NCBI GenBank assembly: GCA_944392705.1
Contig: CALXXO010000007.1
Coordinates: forward strand, 1 to 36,781
Direction: 5' to 3'
From: an uncultured Spirochaetaceae bacterium
GTDB lineage: Bacteria > Spirochaetota > Spirochaetia > Sphaerochaetales > Sphaerochaetaceae
Length of the DNA: 36,781 nucleotides
The notes beneath the pieces are model-generated. The model was not told the DNA's origin. It made no database searches and saw only the letters and a list, made by a program, of their open reading frames with translations. The position numbers and the translations under genes are program-made. Of this stretch, positions 25,238 through 33,525 are shown one piece after another. Position 1 is the first letter of the stretch; each line of letters begins with the position of its first letter.

Positions 25238-25957
25238 ATGAATATCGCGGTAATCTTTGCAGGTGGAGTCGGCAAGAGAATGCATTCCGGTTCCACACCT
25301 AAACAGTTTCTGGAACTTCAGGGTAAGCCGATACTGGTTTATACTCTGGAGCATTTCCAGAAATCTAGGGATATTGATGGGATTGTGCTGGTCTCGATTT
25401 CCGAGTGGATTGGTTATTGTTCAGAGCTTGTTAAGAGATACAATCTCACCAAAGTCGATGCTATTGTTCCCGGTGGAAAGACTGGTTTCCTCTCAATTGA
25501 CAATGGACTGAGGAAGGCTCATGAGCTTTATCCAGGGGATTCGGTTGTTCTCATACACGATGGAGTAAGACCTCTTATTGATGCATCTCTTATTTCCTCC
25601 TGCATTTCCGCAGTACGAGAGTTTGGTTCTGCGATAACAACAGCCCCGGCAATTGAGACGATAATCGTGGATGATGCCAATGGCGATGTAAACGAGATAA
25701 TCGACAGATCCAGCTGTCAGATTGCCAAGGCTCCTCAGGGGTTTATTCTCGATGATATCTTCTCTGTGCATCAGAAGGCATTATCTGAGGGCTACGATGA
25801 TTTCATAGATTCAGCCTGTCTCATGCATAAATATGAAGTTAAGCTTCATTCTGTTCCTGGTCCTTCCGATAACATAAAGATCACGACCCCCTCTGATTTC
25901 TATGTGTTCAAAGCCTTTGTGGAAGCCAGGATAAACTCAGAAATCTTTGGGGTGTGA
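25238..25957 (+). CDS. TarI/IspD-like cytidylyltransferase
   Basis: This 239-residue nucleotidyltransferase has the CTP-binding loop FAGGVGKRM (7-15) and PKQFLELQGKPILVYTLEHF, then VLIHDGVRPLID and the TTAPAIETIIVDDANG segment. The loop wording AGG-x-G-x-RM is closer to TarI and Bcs1 (ribitol-5-phosphate cytidylyltransferases) than to IspD, which usually reads AAG. Together with the locus setting this points to CDP-ribitol or a similar CDP-alditol, not isoprenoid synthesis, but IspD activity is not excluded. Ten bases after the Wzi-like gene; its stop codon is separated by one base from the start of the next gene. Confidence 0.82.
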   Translation: MNIAVIFAGGVGKRMHSGSTPKQFLELQGKPILVYTLEHFQKSRDIDGIVLVSISEWIGYCSELVKRYNLTKVDAIVPGGKTGFLSIDNGLRKAHELYPGDSVVLIHDGVRPLIDASLISSCISAVREFGSAITTAPAIETIIVDDANGDVNEIIDRSSCQIAKAPQGFILDDIFSVHQKALSEGYDDFIDSACLMHKYEVKLHSVPGPSDNIKITTPSDFYVFKAFVEARINSEIFGV

Positions 25958-25958
25958 T

Positions 25959-27011
25959 ATGTGGCTTGATAACGATATTGTCCGCAAGGATCTTGAATAT
26001 GCTGTATCGGTCCCTTTCATAGACTGGCCATCATTTGCTGGTAAGCATTTTTTCATAACAGGTGGAACTGGGCTTATTGGATCTACAATTGTCAATGTCC
26101 TTGCTTATGCGAATCGTGCTTATAATCTTGGATTGTCATTGATGCTGCTTGTACGCGATGAAAAAAGAGCCAGAACTATATTCTCAGAGCAGATGAAATA
26201 TTGTTCTCTTGATTTCATCGAAGGGAATATCGAATCGTTTCCTTCAATTGCTCCTGATTTCGATTATATCATCCATGGAGCCAGCCAGACTGCTAGCAAG
26301 GCCTTTGCAGAACAGCCAGTGGAGACGATTAATACCGCAGTTCTTGGTACTCTTGGTATCTTTGAGTTTGCACGGAAGAATCCGCTGGAAGGTTTTATCT
26401 ACCTTTCTTCGATGGAGGTTTATGGAACTCCTCAGGATGATAGAAAGATAATGGAGGATAATCCAGCAGTCCTCAGCCTTTCATCCGCACGTTCTTCTTA
26501 TCCAGCCAGCAAGTGCCTTGCAGAATCAATTGCTGTTTCATATTTTGCTGAGTATAAAGTACCAGCTAAAGTTATCAGGCTTACCCAGACCTTTGGACCA
26601 GGAGTGAGATATTCCGATCAGAGAGTATTCGCGGAATTCGCAAGGTGTGCTATCGAAGGCCGTAATATCGTCCTTGCCACAAAAGGTGAGACTTGTCGCA
26701 GTTATCTTTACACAATAGATGCTGCAACAGCGATATTATCGATTCTTCAGGGAGGAAAGTCCGGAGAAGCCTATAATGCCGCAAATGAATCGACATACTG
26801 TTCTGTCAAAGCAATGGCGGAGCTTGTTGCAGGACTGGGGGATGATAGAATCAATGTTGTTGTGGATGAATCCAAAGCAGCAGGGCGGGGTTTCGCCCCA
26901 GTGCTGCATATGAATCTTGATACTTCGAAACTTAAGGCGCTTGGATGGTATCCATCATATGACCTTGAAACTATGTTCAGAAATCTCATGGCAACGATGA
27001 GTGATTCATAG
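25959..27011 (+). CDS. extended SDR (NAD-dependent epimerase/dehydratase)
   Basis: This 350-residue enzyme has the extended-SDR Rossmann motif GGTGLIG (35-41), a YLSSMEVYG strand and the catalytic Y181-x3-K185 (SSYPASKCLAES), followed by RLTQTFGPG and a C-terminal substrate domain. It probably reduces, epimerises or dehydrates a nucleotide-linked sugar for the same glycan. Adjacent to a TarI-like enzyme, it could form the sugar whose phosphate is cytidylylated, or modify the CDP product, but the known ribulose-5-phosphate reductase TarJ is from another family. I start at ATG 25959 (GGGGTG 6 bases upstream) in place of the TTG at 25947. Last gene of the six-gene run. Confidence 0.85.
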   Translation: MWLDNDIVRKDLEYAVSVPFIDWPSFAGKHFFITGGTGLIGSTIVNVLAYANRAYNLGLSLMLLVRDEKRARTIFSEQMKYCSLDFIEGNIESFPSIAPDFDYIIHGASQTASKAFAEQPVETINTAVLGTLGIFEFARKNPLEGFIYLSSMEVYGTPQDDRKIMEDNPAVLSLSSARSSYPASKCLAESIAVSYFAEYKVPAKVIRLTQTFGPGVRYSDQRVFAEFARCAIEGRNIVLATKGETCRSYLYTIDAATAILSILQGGKSGEAYNAANESTYCSVKAMAELVAGLGDDRINVVVDESKAAGRGFAPVLHMNLDTSKLKALGWYPSYDLETMFRNLMATMSDS

Positions 27012-27100
27012 TTGTACATTAGAAATGAACCAAGAATCAAAAGATAAACCTATAGATGGAGTTTGAATCATGCCTTGAGAATATAAGAAGGAGGCATGAG

Positions 27101-28417
27101 ATGAAAAGAATCCTTTGTTTATTATTGATTGCTTTGTTGGTCATTTCATCTGTTTTTGCAGGAGGAAGCAAGGAGACTTCTGATAATTCGGAAGCAGGTC
27201 AGTCCAAACCTCTGAGATTCGCAATAAAAGCTTCAGAAGCTGGTAGAGCAGAGAATCTGCGACTTGTAGAACTTGCAAAGGAGAATGGGATAGATGTCGA
27301 ACTTGTTACATACCCTGATCCTGGTGCAGGTGAAGCAGATAAGCTCCTGATTTCCCTAATGGCAGGTGATGAGTTTGACCTTGTTCTCAGCGCACATTCG
27401 AATATGAATCCATTCTATGATGCTGGTGTTATGACTTGTCTGGATGATCTTGCAGCAGATGCAGGTTATGACATTGCGGCTGTTTTTGGTGATTATCCAG
27501 CACAATTCGATGGCAAGTATTATGGTCTCCCTGCTTTTGTTGACATAGCTATCACCATATACAATAAAGATCTTTTTGACCGAGCAGGTATACCGTATCC
27601 AGAGAGTGAGAATTGGACTTGGGAGAAGTTTATTGAAGTTGGTCAGAAGATATCAGCACTTGGTGATGATATATATGGGGCGTTTAATCCTCTCTGGGCT
27701 CATTACAATTATATGCTTGCAATGCAGAAAGGTGCTTCGCATTACAAAGAGGATGGAACTTCAAATTATGATGACCCACTCTTTAAGGAAGCGCTTGAAT
27801 TTTACTATGATCTTGGAAATAAATATCATGTGAATCCTGAATACCTTGTTCAGGAGAGTAGGCAGATGCCGCTTGAGTATTTTACATCAGGTAACGTCGG
27901 CATGAGCGTCGCTGGTGGATGGACATCTGTATGGCTTACTGATATGGAGAAGTATCCAAGAACATGGAAGGCGGGTGTGCTTCCAATGCCTTATCCTGAA
28001 GGATATCCGAAGTCCACAAGTGTTGTTGTCTCTAGCTTCTGGGTCCCTGAAACATCAACTCAGAAAGAGCTTGCATTCAAGTGTGCAGCATTGTTTGCAG
28101 AGAATATGTACAAGATGGGATCAGGTAGAATTCCTGCTCGTGTCGATTTGACACAGGAAGAAATTGATAGCTATATCGAGAACGATCTTCTGAATGCATT
28201 TGCCTTTGATGGCATTACGGTGGATGAAATCAGAGCAATGTGGTTCGATCCTGAAGTAAAGATCTTCGATGAGAAGGTAACGGGACCTGCAGCTGCGGAA
28301 ATCAATAAGATCTTCATGACTGAAGGTGGTCTCTACGGAATTGGTGAACAGGATCTTGATACTACGATGATGAATATAAAGGAGAAGGCAGATAAAGCAA
28401 TAGCAAATGCAACCTGA
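27101..28417 (+). CDS. sugar ABC transporter solute-binding protein
   Basis: This 438-residue periplasmic protein has a signal peptide (MKRILCLLLIALLVISSVFA, cut before GGSKE) without a lipobox cysteine. It is a family 1 extracellular binding protein: RFAIKASEAGRAENLR, LISLMAGDEFDLVLSAHSN, the hinge FVDIAITIYNKDLFDRAGIPYPE-type segment and NWTWEKFIEVGQKI. It captures an oligosaccharide for the two permeases that follow. AAGGAGG lies 8 bases before the ATG; an earlier in-frame ATG at 27056 has no ribosome-binding site. It is separated from the upstream SDR gene by 89 bases and probably starts a new transcription unit, although I find no convincing promoter there. Confidence 0.93.
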   Translation: MKRILCLLLIALLVISSVFAGGSKETSDNSEAGQSKPLRFAIKASEAGRAENLRLVELAKENGIDVELVTYPDPGAGEADKLLISLMAGDEFDLVLSAHSNMNPFYDAGVMTCLDDLAADAGYDIAAVFGDYPAQFDGKYYGLPAFVDIAITIYNKDLFDRAGIPYPESENWTWEKFIEVGQKISALGDDIYGAFNPLWAHYNYMLAMQKGASHYKEDGTSNYDDPLFKEALEFYYDLGNKYHVNPEYLVQESRQMPLEYFTSGNVGMSVAGGWTSVWLTDMEKYPRTWKAGVLPMPYPEGYPKSTSVVVSSFWVPETSTQKELAFKCAALFAENMYKMGSGRIPARVDLTQEEIDSYIENDLLNAFAFDGITVDEIRAMWFDPEVKIFDEKVTGPAAAEINKIFMTEGGLYGIGEQDLDTTMMNIKEKADKAIANAT

Positions 28418-28421
28418 AGCC

Positions 28422-28441
28422 GTGCCCCCTTTGAGGGGCAC
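28422..28441 (+). promoter_or_regulatory. intercistronic hairpin after the binding-protein gene
   Basis: GTGCCCC and GGGGCAC pair over a 6-base loop four bases after the binding-protein stop codon, with no T-tract following. Stable hairpins here are known in other sugar ABC operons to protect the upstream mRNA, giving excess binding protein over permease. Confidence 0.65.
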
Positions 28442-28466
28442 ATATTATAAAATCCCGGAGGATTAT

Positions 28467-29351
28467 ATGTTGAGTAGAAAGCAGCGTGAGATGTATACAG
28501 CTTTTGCTTTTATCGCTCCTTATCTTATTGGATATCTTTTATTCCATTTTTTCCCGATTTTCCTTTCATTCATTATATCTGTTACAGATGTTAGATATAT
28601 CAGCAGGATAGGGGATGCTTCTTTTGTGGGATTGCGGAATTATCTTGAATTATTCAGTGATACTGAATTTACTAATTCTGTAAAGAATAGTCTCCTTTTT
28701 TCTATTATGTATGTGCCAGGCGTTATGCTTGTTGGTCTTGTACTGGCGGTTCTAATCAACAAAAAGCTTTATGCCAGAAATCTTCTGAGAGGAATGCTGT
28801 TTATGCCATATGTTTCTAATATGGTTGCAGTTTCTGTTGTCTGGAGTCTTCTGATGGATCCGACTGGCGGTGTCATAAACAATGTACTTAGAAGTATTGG
28901 TATTGATAATCCTCCTATGTGGCTAATGAGTACAAAAACTAGCTTGGTAAGTGTTGTGATAATTGCTGTCTGGCAAGGAGTAGGGCTTCAGTTTGTTACT
29001 TTCCTTGCTGCTTTCCAGAATGTTCCAACAGAGTTGAAAGAAGCTGCTTACATAGATGGAACTAATGGATTCCAGAATTTTATTCATGTGACATTGCCTT
29101 GCATAAGAAGCCAGACTTTCCTTCTTATGATTACATCAGTCATTACATCGCTTAAGAATTATACAATTGTACAAGTCCTCACGGAAGGTGGACCAGGAAC
29201 TTCAACTACTATCCTTCCTTTGAATATCGTCAATACTGCTTTTACTTCATTTCGGATGGGATATGCCTGTGCCCAGACAGTTGTGATGTTCGTGATAGTT
29301 ATGGCCATTACCGTACTTCAATGGAGTGGCAGAAAACGTTTTGAGGATTAG
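28467..29351 (+). CDS. sugar ABC transporter permease, MalF/UgpA type
   Basis: This 294-residue inner-membrane protein has six predicted helices and the ABC permease coupling motif ELKEAAYIDGTNGFQNFIHVTLP (form: EAA...G.........LP). The N-terminal helix reads AFAFIAPYLIGYLLFHFFPIF, as in MalF/UgpA permeases. GGAGG lies 5 bases before the ATG at 28467; an earlier in-frame ATG at 28407 overlaps the binding-protein gene and has no ribosome-binding site. It forms a heterodimer with the next permease. No ATPase gene is present, so a shared MsmX/UgpC-like ATPase elsewhere is expected. Confidence 0.93.
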   Translation: MLSRKQREMYTAFAFIAPYLIGYLLFHFFPIFLSFIISVTDVRYISRIGDASFVGLRNYLELFSDTEFTNSVKNSLLFSIMYVPGVMLVGLVLAVLINKKLYARNLLRGMLFMPYVSNMVAVSVVWSLLMDPTGGVINNVLRSIGIDNPPMWLMSTKTSLVSVVIIAVWQGVGLQFVTFLAAFQNVPTELKEAAYIDGTNGFQNFIHVTLPCIRSQTFLLMITSVITSLKNYTIVQVLTEGGPGTSTTILPLNIVNTAFTSFRMGYACAQTVVMFVIVMAITVLQWSGRKRFED

Positions 29352-29361
29352 GAGGTGTAAG

Positions 29362-30195
29362 ATGATAGAAAGATATGCAAAACCAAAGAAAATTATCCTG
29401 ACAGTCATTATGCTTTTCCTTGGAATAGCAAATATATTTCCATTTATATTCATGTTATCATCATCTTTCAAACCACTTAATCAGATATTTATATATCCGA
29501 TTAAACTAATTCCGGAGACATTTATCACGGAGAATTACAAAGCTCTGTTTGATGATCAATATATGTTTATTAGATGGTATGCGAATACCATAGTAATGGT
29601 TGTTACCATTATCCTTCTGAAGCTTTTCATCGTATCTATTACAGCGTATGCATTTTCAAAGCTTCATTTTCCTGGTCGAGAAGTCCTTTTTCTATTCCTT
29701 CTTTCATCTATGATGATACCGCCAGATGCGATTATTGTCCCTAAATATATAATATTCAAATGGTTAGGAATAACTGATACCATGTGGGCGGTTGTACTTC
29801 CTTCAATATTCGATGTTTTCTTTGTATTCCTTCTTCGGCAGTTTTTCATGAGTATACCAGATTCTCTTTCGGAAGCGGCTTTGATTGATGGTGCAAACCA
29901 TTTCATGATTTACCGAAAAGTTGTTCTTCCTCTTAGTGGACCTGCAATAACAACAATGATTATGTTTACTTTCATATGGGCATGGAATGACTACATGAAT
30001 CCATATATTTTCATAACTAGTCCTGAAAAGCAGATGATAAGCGTCGGAATGAAGATGTTCCAGATTAACAATAGCGTTGATTACGGACTTTTGATGGCTG
30101 CTGCAACGCTTGTTCTTGTTCCCGTCATGATAGTTTTCATGTTCGCTCAGCGATATTTTGTGGAAGGTATTGCAACTACAGGAATTAAAAGTTAG
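29362..30195 (+). CDS. sugar ABC transporter permease, MalG/UgpE type
   Basis: This 277-residue protein is the MalG-type partner: six helices and the coupling motif SLSEAALIDGANHFMIYRKVVLP, plus FIWAWNDYMNPYIF in the C-terminal half that is typical of CUT1 carbohydrate transporters. AGGAGGTG lies about 5 bases before the ATG at 29362, which supports this start over the upstream ATG at 29326. It follows the first permease by 10 bases and precedes the unknown hydrolase by 14 bases. Confidence 0.93.
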   Translation: MIERYAKPKKIILTVIMLFLGIANIFPFIFMLSSSFKPLNQIFIYPIKLIPETFITENYKALFDDQYMFIRWYANTIVMVVTIILLKLFIVSITAYAFSKLHFPGREVLFLFLLSSMMIPPDAIIVPKYIIFKWLGITDTMWAVVLPSIFDVFFVFLLRQFFMSIPDSLSEAALIDGANHFMIYRKVVLPLSGPAITTMIMFTFIWAWNDYMNPYIFITSPEKQMISVGMKMFQINNSVDYGLLMAAATLVLVPVMIVFMFAQRYFVEGIATTGIKS

Positions 30196-30209
30196 GAGGG
30201 ACAGAATCT

Positions 30210-32123
30210 ATGAGATACATTCTAAGATGTGTTATTCATGCAGGATGCTGGGAAAGACAGCTTGCTGACATTATTTCAGTCTGCCATAAGGCCAGAATCG
30301 AAGAAGTTATGCTTATGGAACAGAGCCATCAGATTCTTATGTCTCCATATCCTTTGCATATACATCATAAGATGGCAGATATATATAGTATTATTGCAGA
30401 TAAGCTCCGTAAGGAAGGAATAGAGTACAGTGTAAATATTGCAACTATTGCAGGGCACTGCGATGCAATAATTCCTCCTGAATATGTACTTCCATATACT
30501 AAATTTGTTTCCGTTTCTGGAATTCCGAACCATAGTACATATTGCATTCTTGATGAAGACTGGGTTGAATATGCTGCAGAAGTCGCTGGAATATATGCAG
30601 CAACTCATCCTCATATATTAATGATTGATGATGACTTCAGAAGTGTGAATCACACGGAATACCTTGGATGTTTCTGTCCCATACATCTTGATCGTACAAA
30701 CAAGAAGCTTGGACTATCTATGAGCCGGGAAGAACTTATCAATATGGTTCTTGATACATCGACAGATTGCGGTCTTGTAAGAAATGCTTGGATGGAAGTG
30801 AATTTTGAGGGACAGCTTCATGCTGCAGAAGAAATAGGGAAAGCCGCACGGAAAGCTAGTCCAGAGGTCCTTGTAGGGTTGATGAACAGTGGTGAGCCAG
30901 AACACTCTGTCCAGGGCAGGGATATGGAAAGACTACTCAAAGCTTTTGCTGGAGGAGGACCGTGTGTTTCGAGACCTCTTGGGGGAGCTTATGACGATGC
31001 GCTGCATGATATGTTGGTCCAGTCTTATACTGGTATGTCTTTGTCAGAATCTGTTATAGATGATGCTTATATCATTAGCGAGGTAGAGAACTGGCCCCAT
31101 ACACTGTATACAAAGAGCGTTCATACAACGGAAAGCCAGATGATATTACATACTATAGCTGGTTCCGATGCTCTCAGTCTTAATGTATATGATTATCTTG
31201 CAACTCCTTATGATCATGAGCCGGAATTTGCAGTAATGCTGTGCCGTATGAAAGAAAAACTGGGTGCATTGGAAAATAAAGTAAAGGGCTTAGAGGATTA
31301 TGGTGTTTCAATGCTATGGAATGGAAATGAAGCTAAGGCAACGAGACATGGGGTTATCCCATCTCGTCTGATGGATAGTCTAATTGGACAAATAGGTATT
31401 TCTATTGCATTTAAAGAAGGAAAGATAAATTATCTGTATGGTGAAACGGCTGCAGCTTTGACTAATTCAGATATCCTACGATTGCTTTCTGGAAACCTTA
31501 TAGTTTCTGCAGAAGCAATTGATATACTGTATGAAAGAGGTTTTGGAGACCTTCTAGGAATAACGCCAAAAGGCAGAATAGGTTCTGTTTGTGTTGAGAT
31601 GTATATACCGAGTCGATTCACTCTGGGCTATGAGAATAATATGGTCTGTACGAACGAAATGCGTTTTGCCTTAGAGGGAAAAACAATTATACAGTTCAAG
31701 GCCCAGAAGGACGAAGAGGTAATCTCAGTTTATAAGAATCTGGATGATGTGATAATTGGAGACGCTATGGTTCTTCACGTTAACCAGCGGGGTGGAAATA
31801 TTCTTCTTTTGCCAACACCAATCTCTAAATGGACTTATGCATTCAGGAGTCGTGCAGATATTATTAAACGAATCATTCATAGCTTGGATGATAGTGTTAT
31901 ATGTCTTTCTTCTAATAATGTTTTCCCAATTCTTAAACTAAATAGTTTGGGACAAGGTATCCTTGCTTTAGTTAATACAGGGCTTGATTCAGAAGAAGTG
32001 AAAATCCCTAAAGAGTATAAGGCTTTTGATTCGGAAGGCGGGGAACCGATAATGAACTCATTCAATCTCAACCCTCTTGAGATAAAGGTGTTAGATATTG
32101 AAAGGCGTCAGAATGAAAAATAG
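30210..32123 (+). CDS. putative TIM-barrel glycoside hydrolase, unrecognised family
   Basis: This 637-residue cytoplasmic protein has no signal peptide. The first 340 residues alternate strands and helices like a TIM barrel, with MIDDDFR at 139-143, CFCPIH at 154-159, WMEVNFEGQ at 194-201 and an SEVENWP motif at 290-296, whose glutamates are candidate catalytic residues. A Rossmann-like segment (about 370-460) and a C-terminal beta region follow, a layout reminiscent of GH42 beta-galactosidases. I cannot place it in a known family by eye. Its position between a sugar importer and a sulfatase argues that it degrades the imported glycan. AGGAGGG lies 9 bases before the ATG; its end overlaps the sulfatase start. 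Confidence 0.65.
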   Translation: MRYILRCVIHAGCWERQLADIISVCHKARIEEVMLMEQSHQILMSPYPLHIHHKMADIYSIIADKLRKEGIEYSVNIATIAGHCDAIIPPEYVLPYTKFVSVSGIPNHSTYCILDEDWVEYAAEVAGIYAATHPHILMIDDDFRSVNHTEYLGCFCPIHLDRTNKKLGLSMSREELINMVLDTSTDCGLVRNAWMEVNFEGQLHAAEEIGKAARKASPEVLVGLMNSGEPEHSVQGRDMERLLKAFAGGGPCVSRPLGGAYDDALHDMLVQSYTGMSLSESVIDDAYIISEVENWPHTLYTKSVHTTESQMILHTIAGSDALSLNVYDYLATPYDHEPEFAVMLCRMKEKLGALENKVKGLEDYGVSMLWNGNEAKATRHGVIPSRLMDSLIGQIGISIAFKEGKINYLYGETAAALTNSDILRLLSGNLIVSAEAIDILYERGFGDLLGITPKGRIGSVCVEMYIPSRFTLGYENNMVCTNEMRFALEGKTIIQFKAQKDEEVISVYKNLDDVIIGDAMVLHVNQRGGNILLLPTPISKWTYAFRSRADIIKRIIHSLDDSVICLSSNNVFPILKLNSLGQGILALVNTGLDSEEVKIPKEYKAFDSEGGEPIMNSFNLNPLEIKVLDIERRQNEK

Positions 32124-33525
32124 AAAAATGAATATTCTTTATGTCTTTGCCGATCAATGGCGGGCAGTTAGTACTGGATTTGAGTGCAATGACTTGATTA
32201 CTCCATCGATAGATGCTTTTGCAGCATCATCGATAGTATTTGAGGATGCTGTTTCCACCTGTCCATTATGTTCACCTTATAGAGCTTGTCTTTTTACAGG
32301 GAAATATCCTGTTGATACTGGTGTCTATGGTAATTGCATGACAGGGTATCCTATAGCATTGAGCCATAATGAAACTACATTGTTTGAGCTTCTTTCTGCA
32401 GAAGGATATAACCTTGGTTATATCGGCAAATGGCATCTGGATGAACCTGAACTAAATCATGATTCAGATCCAGTTTCTGGTGCTTCTGGATGGGATGCAT
32501 ATACTCCAGCAGCAGGTAGACATGGAATAAGATATTGGCACGCATATAATGCGGACAATAATCATCTGCATCCACATTACTGGGAAGATTCTGCAAAGAG
32601 AATTGATATTGATTGCTGGTCTCCAGAACATGAAACAGATAAGGCTATCCAATTCCTAGAAGAGCAGGACAAAGATAAACCATTTGCATTATTCATTTCA
32701 TGGAATCCTCCGCATCCTCCATATGAATCGGCGCCAGATGCGTTGGTATCAATGTATTCTTCTAAAAATATAGATTTCCGTACAAATGTTATAGGTGATG
32801 TTTTCGACAATCATACAGGAGAGCCTGGTATAAAGGGGAAGAAAAAACTGCTGAAAACCACGGTAGATTACTATGCAGCTATAAGTGGTCTTGACCAGCA
32901 GTTTTCACGGCTTCTTAATACGCTTAATGATATTGGTCTTGAGGATAATACTATAGTAATTCTGACATCAGATCATGGTGATATGCTTGGATCTCATGGT
33001 CTTATTGGAAAACACGTATGGTATGAAGAATCTGTGCGTGTTCCATTTATAATCAGAATTCCCGGAGTTTCACACGCAGCAATCAATGGTCCTTTCTCTA
33101 CTGTTGATATCTTGCCAACACTTCTTTCGCTGTTGCATATCAACTGTGGGAAAATGGATGGCAGGGATGTCTCAGATTATATTCTGAAAGGTGAAAGCTT
33201 CTTAGGGGAAGCCTTCTTGTCGTGTTATGTCAGCCGTGATGTTTTCATTGAGAATCTGAAAGAACATGGAATAGCCCCACTAGATTCTGGGTGGAGGGCA
33301 ATTCGGACGAATGATAAAAAACTTGTAATAAGCAGGGGATATACAGCCGATGAAGCTCCTCAGATATTCCTTTATGATCTTGAAAAAGATCCTTATGAAC
33401 TTAGTCCTATGATCTTGTCGAGTCCTTTTGATGCGGGGAATCTTGGAGAAAAGCTTATTCGGCATCTTAAGGAAAAGAACCCTGGTTTTGCTGACTGGAT
33501 TGCGGAAGTTTTTCACAATTTGTGA
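32113..33525 (+). CDS. type I sulfatase (formylglycine-dependent)
   Basis: This 470-residue enzyme has the sulfatase signature CSPYR with C53 as the residue that becomes formylglycine, in LCSPYRACLFTGKYP. Metal-site elements are FADQWR near the N-terminus and LTSDHGDMLGSHGLIGKH, and GYIGKWHLDEPE matches the K/H strand of the family. It lacks a signal peptide, so it would act in the cytoplasm on sulfated sugars taken up by the ABC transporter. A cysteine-type sulfatase in an anaerobe needs an anSME maturase, which is not in the window. The ATG at 32113 overlaps the previous gene by 11 bases; an AAAGG lies upstream. Its last 59 bases overlap the convergent histidine kinase gene. Confidence 0.92.
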   Translation: MKNRKMNILYVFADQWRAVSTGFECNDLITPSIDAFAASSIVFEDAVSTCPLCSPYRACLFTGKYPVDTGVYGNCMTGYPIALSHNETTLFELLSAEGYNLGYIGKWHLDEPELNHDSDPVSGASGWDAYTPAAGRHGIRYWHAYNADNNHLHPHYWEDSAKRIDIDCWSPEHETDKAIQFLEEQDKDKPFALFISWNPPHPPYESAPDALVSMYSSKNIDFRTNVIGDVFDNHTGEPGIKGKKKLLKTTVDYYAAISGLDQQFSRLLNTLNDIGLEDNTIVILTSDHGDMLGSHGLIGKHVWYEESVRVPFIIRIPGVSHAAINGPFSTVDILPTLLSLLHINCGKMDGRDVSDYILKGESFLGEAFLSCYVSRDVFIENLKEHGIAPLDSGWRAIRTNDKKLVISRGYTADEAPQIFLYDLEKDPYELSPMILSSPFDAGNLGEKLIRHLKEKNPGFADWIAEVFHNL

